DNA of 64,000 bases from Valencia hispanica (Eukaryota; Chordata; Actinopteri; Cyprinodontiformes; Valenciidae). This document shows, in pieces, positions 11,344-23,300 of this stretch (positions within the stretch are counted from its first letter, which is position 1; the number at the start of each line of letters is the position of its first letter). The stretch is taken from contig OY747712.1 of assembly GCA_963556495.2 (NCBI GenBank), positions 28,307,735 to 28,371,734 of the forward strand. Direction: 5' to 3'. The notes under the pieces are model-generated. The model was given only the letters and a program-made list of their open reading frames with translations. It did not search any database and was not told the DNA's origin. The position numbers and the translations under genes were made by a program.

Positions 11344-14300
11344 GTAAAATAAATAAATAAAATAAAATCACCAAGCAGCATAAAAATCCAAATATTCCTT
11401 TGTAATTACTTGTCTTTTATCCTCACCTCTTTAAGGCAAGATCAAATCCAGTGCAAATCTATAGTTGGCAGACAAATTATGATGTTGACAGCATGTGTAT
11501 ATTTTTGGTGCGATCTAAATGTTTTTTTGTAAATGCAATGTTTGTTTGTTTTTCATGTTTTCTTTTTTTTTTTTTTTTTTTTTTTTTACGTGTCCTGTTT
11601 GGCAGTGTGGAGCTCAGAATTGGTGTCTAAGTACCAAGTAGAAGCCCAACAGATTTACTTTCACAAGCGGAGCGGTACAGCTTTTGCTATAGCACTCCAC
11701 TTGATATATGAGTGAAAAATCTTTATTATGAATTGCTGGGGGTTTTATTTCCTGATGTTATGGACACGGAGACGGAAAATTAAGGGGAAGAAAGAAAGAA
11801 GATGAAGAAGAGAGGTAGGAAACAAAAAGTCATGAGAGAGGGTGAGTTGAAAATACAAGAGAGGAAAGGGACCAAAGAAAACACAGGAAAACATTGAAGT
11901 CTGCCTCCATACCCACAGGACGGCAGAGAGAGGGGAAAAAACAAAACAAAACACGAAAAAGGAACATCGACAAAACAAACCAAACATTGTGAACTAAGAA
12001 CTACACAACCACATCACACAAAAATGGATATAAAAATACAACAACAATGTCACAGAAAATCTCATGGTACCGATTAATCAAGCTCTAGTAATGAGAACCT
12101 CAGCCCAAGAATATATCTGTAAACACCAGAGATCTATGTGTGTGTGTGAGCATGCTGGTGCATATAAGGTTTCTCCATAAGAGTGTTCGATAGCTGGTGT
12201 GAGCAGCCATCAATCCGTCTCCCAGGAATCGATGCCATCATGAAGGAGATCGGAGCCAAGACGTCGAAAAGACCCCCAGAGCCCCAGGCGGGGCTGACCG
12301 CATCCCCCAAGAGAGGTGCAAAGGAGAACCCCAGGGGAACGTCCAGCGGCTACTATGCAGAGGCCCGGGGGCAGCAGTGACGAGCCCACGGGCCAGGGCG
12401 GGCTGGTCCATGGACCGGGAGAGCCGGGGCCCAGGGGCCCCCCACCCCCGAGCAAGGGACCGGCTGACGAGGGGCCCCCGGCACCGCAGGGGCTGGCCGC
12501 CACGCGCCACCACCACCCTGGGCTAATCCCCACCGCTAACATCCCAGCGCCCCACCCCTGCCCCACGTCGGGGCGCCCCACCGATAGCCGCAGCGGATGG
12601 ACAGCATCCCCAGGCCAAGCTCAGCCAGCACCTGGACACCAAGTTGTACAGACCTGGGTATGAAAAATTTCCGCTTTTTGCCAACTCGCAGTCAGCTTTC
12701 AGCCGAAGATAATTCAGTTGCCAGCTGACTATCAGCCGATTGTAGCACAGGGTAACACATCCGCTTTCCCAAGGGGCAGGCTTAATTTTTTCAAAGTCTG
12801 TAATTACAGGATGTCACCAAAGGATGTCGCCACAAGAGCCCCACGTGCCTGAGACACTCGGCTTTTTCCAAAGTGGAGACCAAACGATGGCCCACATATA
12901 ACAAAGCGGCAGCGAACTGCTTGTCACCATATGCTGCGCCCTCAGAAATACGTGCACAACCATTGTGGGACTTTTGCCATGAGAAGAAACACACATTTTC
13001 ACATGTTCTTTATGCATGTTTTCTCCGAATAAACACCTGAAACTCTATAAGGTTCATGTTGTTTATTAATTAGTCCGTTTTTTGGCAGGTAAAAGACTAC
13101 CGCCGATTTGGTAGGCTACACTTCTTCACATAAATGACAAAACAAGAGTGTAGGGAATAACACAGACAAAAACAAGAATAAACAATGAAGTGCGCGGACG
13201 GTTACTGAAAGGCCAAAGTGTTTAACGGTGTTTAATAATTTCCCATAATAATCCCATAATACTCCATCCAAAATACTCCAGTTCCATATTGCCTAGTAAC
13301 CATAGATATTCCTTAACTAATCTTCTCCAGTTAAACAAAAATAATTAGCCTAAACTAAGTTTTTTTTACTTAATCCTTTTTTAAATCTAGCCTACTATCT
13401 TCCTTAAAAATATATGTTTACGTGTGACTCGAGTCTGTGTAATATATTTAATTAAATTAATCATCAAAAATATATTTTTTAATAATTTTTTAAATGGTGC
13501 CGGAAATTTTTTTTTTATTAGTCTTGACGTTTTAAACAGAGAAAGCTCAGCTGAGCGAAAAAAAGATTTCACTGTAGGCCATCACTATTTTTTATGAATA
13601 GATTTTTGTACGTTAACTGAGTTCTGGAGGCTGTTTATAACCAGGGGTGAAAGTAAGGCGGTACGGTCCGGTACTGCGTACCGTTAGAAGATTCTGTGGT
13701 GTTACGCAGTACCAGGAAGATGCAGCGGCTGCCTGTCTTAAAGTCCTCATTCAGAACCAGTCTATTTAAAAATTCATTTTAACTCATACCGAATTGTTTC
13801 TGAATTGTTATTTTGTTTTTTAACCATACAGAACAGCTCAGAAAATAAACTTCTTATGAGCTAATGCCGGTGTCGTGCAAAGGTATCCCCGTCAGAAATT
13901 GTATCCCCCTGTGTCGGGAGCGTGCACCTAGAAGGAAGCGCTGTTCCACTTGACTCCGCCACAATCACAACCAACAACACGTTGAACTAGTGATGTTTTT
14001 TCTTTGAATAAGTGAAAACCAAGTGTCTTTACTTCCTTGTTCTTTTTGTGGGTTACCACAGAAATAAATAGATTTATTTTTCTAACGTGGTGTCGCACGG
14101 TCGGGTTAATAAGAAAACGGTCATGTCTGCGTAAACTCGATTCATATAAAAATTGCACTCAATATAAATTGTTCTTGGCAAGTAAACGACTCTTTCACAA
14201 TCTCCTATAAAAATATTATTTTCTTTCATTGTTTTACGTCGCCCAAAGTTCTGTCTTCTAGAAACAAAAATCCACCTTCCTGAGTTCAACACTGAAAAAC

Positions 14301-17300
14301 GCTGTTTGTTTTAGTGTTATAATAAATAACTATAACAAAGTAAAAGAGAATCAGAATCGAGAAGGTTTTATTGCCAAATATGTGAATAGATTCACAACAT
14401 TAGGAAAGTGCTGCGGTTGAAAAGAGAAATGGCTTGTAGAACATCATTTATATTCTCAAACATTAATAGAAAACGTTTTAGTGTTGTAAAAGCCTTCCAA
14501 CCTGTTTCTGCTGACTATTTTTTGCATGTTCCTACAGTTTTTGTTATTTATCTTTCTATCTATACAAATATCCGTGTGTGTGTGTGTGTGAGAGACAGAG
14601 TGACCCATGTTTCACTGTTTCAGTTCTCGTTGGCACATCTCTGGCACTCCCACTCAAAGTCCTTTCTGCATCTTCCGCAAGTATACTTATAGGAGTGTAC
14701 ACAGCCAGCCTGGGTTGTAGGACTTGATGCAGTTGGAAACAAACTTCTGCCAAACTTCGGAGACTGCCGCAAACTTGTTCGTTTCTAATCGCTGAGGGTG
14801 CCTTCTCTGTATTTTGTTCACAAGAATCATTCAGAAGTAGAATTGTAAAATTATCACCTCTGTGTCTTGGAGAAATAAATTCCTCAAAACAACATAAAAT
14901 GAGACAAACGCATGTTTCTCAAGTCGCTATATTACTTTGACCTATTTTCCTCAACAAATCTACAGAAGAATTTTGAGATATTTATTCTGGCTGTGCTATA
15001 GTTGCCCCTCTACTATAATTTGAAAAGACTTTGGCATCACCACTAGCATTTTGGAGATATAAAATTCTAAAAGGGACACAAACACGGATTTTGGAAAGAC
15101 TGTGCACTGTATTTTGACTTATTTCTCCAAAAATCCACAGTAAAATTATTATTCAATATTTATTATGGGTGTAGTATAGATAGCCCTGTACTAGAATCTG
15201 AAAAGACTTTTAGAAAACTAATAAGAAGTAAAAAGTGAAAATAACAGGGGCTAGGGCTGGGAATTTCCCTTTGGGATCAATAAACTGTTCTTTTTTATTG
15301 AATTGAATGGCTGGACTGGCACTGTAACAAGGGTGTGAGTATGAAAGCTGAAAGATAAATAGACAGACAGGAAACACAAATCCAATTGCATGGACAAGTT
15401 CAGTTGACCAGATTCAAGACAGAGGAAAAGAGGAGAGGAGGCTGACAACCCCCAACATTCAATCACATTCCACTGGCTAGATACATTTACAAATGAAAGG
15501 CAGCTAATAGTCATTGATTCAGTCATTGTTTTCAAACCAAGCGGTCATTTAACCGAGCTCTGGTAGAGCAGCTGGGGATCAGAAAATACTGGGAGTGTTA
15601 AGCACAACCAGGTTCAAAAAGACGGTCGATAACGGGTTAATTCATTTGTTACACAGTGATTCCCTAACTTGTCCGTGGAGCAGTGGCACAAGATTCGCTC
15701 GCGAATAAATGAGCGCCTGAGGTTTCCACGTAAAGTAGACCCTGAAACACCCCGTCATGGGTTTTTGCATCAGTGAACGTGTGAGTTGAGTTTAATTGTT
15801 TAGCCTGTTCATGTTTTCCCTTAAATAAAATGTTTAAATAACATGTGGTTGTGTGTCGTAAAAAATTTGTCTTACCGTTACCTATAGGCTGAATATCTAA
15901 ACTGACCAATTTCTCTCGTGGAAATAAACTTTGTTTTGAACTGTGTGAATCCATTTTGGACTCGTTCATATAGTAAAACATTTCAGGCCCTGTTTTGAAG
16001 TTACATAAATATTTGTAAACTTGTGAGATCATTTGTACAACCCAAATCTGGTTACTATAACAATTGAACTGCCATACACAACACTCGGTTCTGAAACCAC
16101 AATCGTATGAAGATATGGTTAAAATCCCGTACCTAATGTAAAACTTTATCACGCCAAAATAAACCTTAGATTCTTGTTAATTGTGTTTTAAGATCAGGTA
16201 GTGGTGAGCCATAGTGAAATAGAACAGAAATTCAACTATGAAAAGCAGTGTGTGACCAGTCTTTATAAAAAAAACAATGTGATAAAATACAATGTGCACT
16301 TTGTATTTTATTCCAGTCATCAATACTAGAATGGAACACATTTAGTGATTAAACAAAGTGATATAATAGAGAGATGGGAATAGCTTGTTACAAAAATAGC
16401 CTGACGTAACAGTAATTTTGCATGGCAATCACATGGCTCAACATAAAATATTTTTAGAGGAGAAATGTTGAAAAATGGCCCAATCTAAAACATAATGTAG
16501 TTTCAATTATAATAAGAATTAAAAGTCTATTTGAATCGCCATTTTTTTCCCACCTTTTATTTAAATCAAATTATCGACAACAGGGTTGATGTTATGGTAA
16601 CATCATGGTCTACACAACACTGATAATTTACTTCCCAAGTAAGTACAGTAAGTAGTAGCCGGTACTATTATTTTGTAGCTTACTTTATTAGTATTATTGT
16701 ATCAGTGAAGGACGTCCATCATTGCTATTCTTTATCTGTATTATTGATAAAGATTTTCCTGAAGATTGTTTTTATTGAGACATAACATTGAGATAATAAA
16801 TTATTAAAACCAACTGAGTCATGTTTGTCATATATATATAAACACTGTTTTGCAATAAGATCATACTTCAAACAATATGCAGATGCCAACATTTTGCCAA
16901 CATTTTACAAATTTAAAGTCTTGAATACGTTCAACAATAACAGTGAAGGACAGGCCAAATCACCCTCACCTCATTAGGATATAAGGAAGTTTAATTATTT
17001 AAACTTCTATTTGATTGATGGACATTAATTTGATGTTATTTTAAGGAAAGAAGACATGGCAATGTTATATTCTTAAAATACATATTAATTTGTTGTTATC
17101 GTAATTTTATGACTGATTACTTAAGAACAACAAAAGGCATCGATTCCATGGAATTACCCAGGTCTCAAATGAAGAAAGAATGTTCAAGCCAGCGTGATTC
17201 TTGAACCTCAGCTGTGAATCTGTGGATAGAAAGAATGGAAATAGGCATCAAAGCACAATGATGAGCACATTAAATCTGAGAACTAAATTTCGTTTCTAAC

Positions 17301-20300
17301 TCTTTTGTCATACGCTTATTACATTCTTCTCAGAATTAAGAGGAAAGATTCAGATATAACCAATGTTGGAGAGAATACTTTGTAACTGTATTGAGTTACA
17401 GAATACTGAATACCTGCTTTAAAATGTACAGGTCCTTCTAAAAAAATTTGCATAATGTGATAAAGTTAATTCTTTTCCATAATGTAATGATAAAAATTAA
17501 ACTTTCATATATTTTAGATTCATTGCACACCAACTGAAATATTTCAGGTCTTTTATTGTTTTAAAACTGATGATTTTGGCATACATCTCATGAAAACCCA
17601 AAATTCGTATCTCAAAAAATTAGCATATTTCATCCGACCAATAAAAGAAAAGTGTTTTTAATACAAAAAAAGTCAACCTTCAAATAATTACGTTCAGTTA
17701 TGCACTCAATACTTGGTCGGGAATCCTTTTGCAGAAATGACTGCTTCAATGCGGCGTGGCATGGAGGCAATCAGCCTGTGTCACTGCTGAGGTGTTATGG
17801 AGGCCCAGGATGCTTCGATAGCAGCCTTAAGCTCATCCAGAGTGTTGGGTCTTGCGTCTCTCAACTTCCTCTTCACAATATCCCACAGATTCTCTATGGG
17901 GTTCAGGTCAGGAGAGTTGGCAGGCCAATTGAGCACAGTAATACCATGGTCAGTAAACCATTTACCAGTGGTTTTGGCACTGTGAGCAGGTGCCAGGTCG
18001 TGCTGAAAAATGAAATCTTCATCTCCATAAAGCTTTTCAGCAGATGGAAGCATGAAGTGCTCCAAAATCTCCTGATAGCTAGCTGCATTGACCCTACCCT
18101 TGATAAAACACAGTGGACAAACACCAGCAGCTGACATGGCACCCCAGACCATCACTGACTGTGGGTACTTGACACTGGACTTCAGGCATTTTGGCATTTC
18201 CTTCTCCACAGTCTTCCACCAGACTCTGGTACCTTGATTTCCGAATGACATGCAAGTACTTTGGACCACTGAGCAACAGTCCAGTGCTGCTTCTCTGTAG
18301 CCCAGGTCAGGCGCTTCTGCCGCTGTTTCTGGTTCAAAAGTGGCTTGACCTGGGGAATGCGGCACCTGTAGCCCATTTCCTGCACACGCCTGTGCACGGT
18401 GGCTATGGATGTTTCTACCCCAGACTCAGTCCACTGCTTCCGCAGGTCCCCCAAGGTCTGGAATCGGTCCTTCTCCACAACCTTCCTCAGGGTCCGGTCA
18501 CCTCTTCTCGTTGTGCAGTGTTTTCTGCCACACTTTTTCCTTCCCACAGACTTCCCACTGAGGTGCCTTGATACAGCACTCTGGGAACAGCCTATTCGTT
18601 CAGAAATGTCTTTCTGTGTCTTACCCTCTTGCTTGAGGGTGTCAATGATGGCCTTCTGGGCAGCAGTCAGGTCGGCAGTCTTACCCATGATTGCGGTTTT
18701 GAGTAATGAACCAGGCTGGGAGTTTTTAAAAGCCTCAGGAATCTTTTGCAGGTGTTTAGAGTTAATTAGTTGATTCAGATGATTAGGTTAATAGCTCGTT
18801 TAGAGAACCTTTTCATGATATGCTAATTTTTTGAGATAGGAATTTTGGGTTTTCATGAGCTGTATGCCAAAATAATCAGTTTTAAAACAATAAAAGACCT
18901 GAAATATTTCAGTTAGTGTGCAATGAATCTAAAATATATGAAAGTTTAATTATGATCATTACATTATGGAAAAGAATGAACTTCATCACAATATGCTAAT
19001 TTTTTGAGAAGGACCTGTATTTTGTAATGTATTCCGGTACTTTCCTTAATCCTGGTACTGTATTCCAAATAGTTGGAATACTCCCCCTTAAAAACAGCAT
19101 TTAAGTCTATTAAATGTCACAATATGCGTTGGTAGCTACTCCCGCAGGAAAACAGAGGGTATAGTAATGCTAAACATTATGTACTGATTGGGAAAAAAAG
19201 AAATAAAACAATTTAATTATTTTTGTTTATTTATCAAAGTGTCAACAGAACATTTCTGTAATAAAGTGACAAAGTGCTTGAACATAGCACAGCATTACTG
19301 TCTGTAATATATATATGCATTTTGCTTACACTTTGTATTTCACAATTTGACAAGAAAAAAAAGGCTATTGTGACTTTGTTTGTATAAACATGACGTTCAT
19401 TTCACTCCAAATGGAGAGCTTTTATCCTTATCGCAGGAAACATCATCATGCTAACGTCATTTCAGATAAAACGAACAGCGACACTATAACTGTGAGAAAT
19501 GACCTAACTTACACAATACAGGTACTGTCAAATAATGCATACAGTCTATAAAAACAATGTAGGATACTTTAAGTTGTTTCTTCAGATTAGACGGTTGTTC
19601 GCGGGCAAACAAAGACTGCACTGCACTGTTAAGAGTGCTCCCCCCTCTCCTTTTTTAGCGTGCAAAACTGATGCTTGATAGTGTGAGAATGGGGCGCGGG
19701 TTTGAAGTCAGAGAGAAGCGACAGTGTTATTGTTTGCAGAGTTGCGGTGGTGTGAAAGAAAATAAACGGAGTGTGCTGCTCAGCTCCAAAGAGTATTATA
19801 TTCGTGAGTCCTGACCACGAAAGTGTAAAACACACAAGTATTCCAATGGTATTATGAAAGTAACTCTATTCTAAATACCATGTTTAAAAATAGTAACTGC
19901 AACGGACTTATAATTAGTATTCTAAATACGTAACGGCGATACATGTATTCCGTTACTCCCCAACACTGGATATAACTTTGTCACAGGATGATGCTGGATT
20001 TTGCCCCTTGAGCCTCCTGCAGCACATAAATGTTATAAAAAACTACATGCTACTCCATGAGCCAACATTCACAAACTGTGGCAATAGGTCATTTGAAGAT
20101 GACTGGGGGTCATATTTATCAAATCCTTCTCATCAGCTAGTGTGTCCAAGACAAGAACACATGATGGAGAAAACAATTGTAGGCCTATAATGTTTATGCT
20201 ATCATTTTTCTTGGATCATTTAATTTGTTCCTGTAAATGTGTTCTTTAGCAGTTAAAAATACTAAAATTAACTCTCCAACAATATATCTAATAAATCAGT

Positions 20301-23300
20301 CACTTATTAGCCTCACTACTACTAGTCTATACAATTATCAGCTCAGAAATACACCCAAAAATAGCATCCGCGGTAGTAGTGAGCAGTAACAAATCTGCTA
20401 GGCCTAATTACTTACGCCAGTTAACACGACCTAACATTACACAAAATAAACCTCGCCAAAGTTATACATCAAATAAATAGCATAGCTAGCATATTCTAGC
20501 AACGTTAATACTCACCTTCAAACGTAAGGTCCTTATTTCGCTCATGATATTTAGGTTTCCCGACGTGTCTGCATTGTTTACATCAGCTGATGTTCTGAGA
20601 CGAACAGCTTTTTAAAAAAAAATCGTTCTTTAAAATTGTAGCAACAACAACATTTCAGTCTTTTCAGCTCACATTCGTTATAACAATAACGTATCCCATG
20701 AGTAATATAGTTATAGTGACATATTATCCGTATAACATTTCTGAATGTTCATTTCTGATATACATTTCTTGTTTGTAATAAAATTAAGAGACTTAAAATA
20801 ATAATCCACCTGTATCAAAAATAACTTAATTGATGGTGAAGAATTCTGAAATTTACATTTATGGATATGAAACTTCCCTAACAAAATATAAAGGTTTACT
20901 ATAGTACATAATTTATTTTCTTTGAAGTCAAAACAATTGATAATGTTCTTCCCCTCAATGATGATTTTGTGTTTTGTTTTGTCTTTAATCTATGATTATT
21001 AAAAATATTGCAAGAATTACGAGTGCCAACACACAAAATCTGATAAAGACAAAGCAAAATAATTTAAAAGATCCAGGGGTTCCCTCAAAGGAAATTTTTT
21101 TTTTTTAAACTAAAGCGGATACACGGTGTCAGCCCACCACCTGTGTAATCGAATCTACAGAGGCTTGCACTTCTGCGCCTCCTGGTGGATAGATTCACGA
21201 ATGCAGAGAGTGAATGACTGCTACGTCAGGACAACGGACGTAATGACGTATGTTGCGGCCGAATTTGTTAAGCTGATAGTAACGCGATCATAACGCGACA
21301 GTACTGCACTGATACTGCAGGAGTATCAGCTGAAAAAGGCGGAAATTTTTCATACCCAGATTTGTACCAGCTCCCGAGTCCTGATCCCGCAGAACTCAGA
21401 GCGCCGAAACCAGGCATCCAACAAAGGCCAGCGCTCCAACCCGCCAATGAACCGACCATGCACGCCGCGCACAGAACAGGTGATCAAACGAGCAGAGACG
21501 CTGGATCCGTATACCGCCGGGCCCCCGAGCAGGCACCACCCAACAATCCCAAACCTGGCACCCCTAAAAGAGGTGCCCCAACCAACCAAAGGAAGATTTC
21601 GGCCCAGTGCATCGGCTGACCGACACACCGGCCCCCCCAGGGCCAGCCAGGCACGCACCAGGTCCGAACCGGATTGACCACCGACACACCAGTAGGCAGG
21701 GGCAGTAGGCAGGGGCATTCGTCACCGGCGGGGAGTGACGGAGTAGAAATAGGCCCCCCATTAAATGTAAGGCCTGAGGTGCGCCAGGCGAGAGGGCAGC
21801 CCAAGACCCAATCTGACAGGCAGACAAAGACATACAGACAGTCATTCGTTCCCTCCCTCTTAAACACATACATTCTCACTAACTCACCAAGACACCCAAG
21901 ACATGACGCTGTACCCTCACTCACACACCCCATACACACTTCATGCTCCCAGGTCCAGGTACCGATGCCCCAGTAGAGCCACCAGCCCCCGGACCCGGGA
22001 GATGGACCCCCTACCTCTTAGGGCGGAGACAAGCAGACCGCCAAGGGCCCCACAGTGGCGAGGCAGCCCGACAGCCCAGGACCCCGACCAGACCACCTGT
22101 TCCTCCTCCGGACCCCAACCCCTGATGGCCCGTAGCGAACAGGGGTGTGAGAAGACCCCTAGCCTCTATCCTCCCGCTCAAGTATGGTGTTGATGCGTGT
22201 TGTTATAATGTGCATTTAAAACAGAGGGGTGGGATGTGGGGAAGGCAGCCACACATCCCCCAACCCCGACACATAATTTTTAATGTTTTCTTTTGAAAAG
22301 CTGACATTTTGAGATATTGAACCCAGCATTTAGCAGTTGACTTGAGCACTATTAAATCTGGATGACATGTATCAATTTTAGTGCAACGTTTGCCTTTTTC
22401 CAAAGGCCGCATCTTTTATGAAAGGTAAAACCCATTCTGCATGTATTATTACAGCCAGGCTACATAAAATAGTTCTGTGTTAAATTGTTCTGTCTGCAGC
22501 CCAGATCTGTCAAAATTGTTAAATACGGTCCTAAATGTGGTGCTAAAATAGTTTGCATACCTTTATGGAGAAAATGTCTACATCTTTCCACATCTGATAG
22601 TGTAGGATACTGTAAGTCAATAGGATTCAAGAACCAGCATTACTGATGTGCTCTATGATTATACAGCTGGTTTTTAAGAACTGTGTGTCAAGTAGGCCTA
22701 TGTTTGAGTGCAGATGATGTTTAATATACAGTAAATGTACTTTTATGAAGGCAAAAAAATGCTTGGCAAGTACAGTGTAGCTTTTATTAGAGGGAGTAAA
22801 CTGTTAGGATTGCTCTTAGGTTTAGAATAGATTTTCAGCTTCAAATGCACTTCAGTTTGAAAAGACATGAAAGGGTTTATGTTTTGTTAATTTAGTCCAC
22901 ATATAAAAAAATCATATTTTCATTCATGTATGAAAAACGGGGGGGGGACCTTCGATTCAAGCAGCAAAGCTTTCAAATGGCCATAATTTTCAAAACAACT
23001 TTCAATGACTTGGAGTTATTCAAATCTTGACAGATCTGTTATTGTAAGTTTCTGGTGGACTGTGGGTGGATCTGTTATCCTGATTCGACGCGGTAAGCCG
23101 TATTGCGTCATTTGCTGTTGTCAATGTTGTGCTCCCTGTAAACTGTTTGGTGTTCAGACTCTCTTGAATTGATCTTATTTTCTCTGTGCTGAGGCCTTTC
23201 TAAGTTATTTTAACACCCAAGCACACTAAATCACACGATTTGTGGTGGTGTACTTTACGTTTTGGGAACTCCTTGTGTTTCACACAGCTTTTCTTGGGGT

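Larger units (their letters stand above)
17353..19976. mobile_element. hAT-like non-autonomous transposon with perfect 8-bp TSD, split by a Tc1
   Basis: The element runs 17361-19968. The ends are inverted: CAATGTTGGAGAG on the left, and CTCCCCAACACTG on the right (complement CAGTGTTGGGGAG), the terminus of common fish hAT elements. GATATAAC is present exactly at 17353-17360 and 19969-19976, the 8-bp duplication of hAT. Without the inner Tc1 the element is about 1.0 kb and has no transposase frame. Confidence 0.85.
12650..21360. mobile_element. Large (~8.7 kb) TIR-bounded DNA element of unknown class, inserted in the L1
   Basis: The L1 3'UTR is cut at TTGTAC and resumes with TTGTAC after 8.7 kb. 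The two inner borders are inverted copies: CTGGGTATGAAAAATTTCC (from about 12653) and its complement ending near 21358, extended to CGC-CTTTTT, about 27 bp. The duplication is an exact 6-mer (TTGTAC, 12645-12650 and 21362-21367), or 8-9 bp (TTGTAC(C)AG) if one indel is allowed. Motifs such as CAGTCAGC, TCAGCCG and CAGCTGA recur just inside the left end. Inside lie a 178-bp tandem repeat, a hAT-like element and a Tc1. No transposase was recognised; the longest frame (15664-16152, minus, 162 codons) matches nothing I know. hAT, MULE, P and KDZ (Zisupton-type) elements are all possible on duplication length. Confidence 0.65.
11549..22290 (-). mobile_element. 5'-truncated L1 LINE (3'UTR only), split by an 8.7-kb insertion, with TSD
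   Basis: The L1 sense strand is minus. A T-run at 11563-11587 is the poly(A) tail. The G-rich 3'UTR (C-rich on +) covers 11588 to about 12649 and resumes at about 21361-22276. Both parts match, in order, the 3'UTR of the complete-ended L1 at 35993-41643, with only the middle interrupted. Matching 14-mers flank the whole: TTTTTCATGTTTTC at 11549-11562 and TTTTTAATGTTTTC at 22277-22290, one mismatch. The fragment is about 2.0 kb without the insert. The long open frames on both strands are products of base composition, not genes. Confidence 0.85.

Noticed and set aside
12210..12663. Open frames of 92-123 codons
   Set aside because: Same L1 3'UTR sequence as at 36.5-37.1 kb; Pro/Gly/Arg-rich on both strands with no conserved frame.
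14408..14692. 94-codon + strand frame
   Set aside because: Includes a GT microsatellite and a LINE-type tail; no domain and no gene context.
15664..16152. 162-codon minus-strand open frame inside the 8.7-kb element
   Set aside because: Considered as a possible transposase but shows no catalytic motif, zinc finger or helix-turn-helix; not supported as a gene.
12650..21360. Maverick/Polinton as identity of the large element
   Set aside because: The exact 6-bp duplication would fit, but the inverted repeats are only ~27 bp and no polymerase, integrase, ATPase or capsid-like frame is visible.
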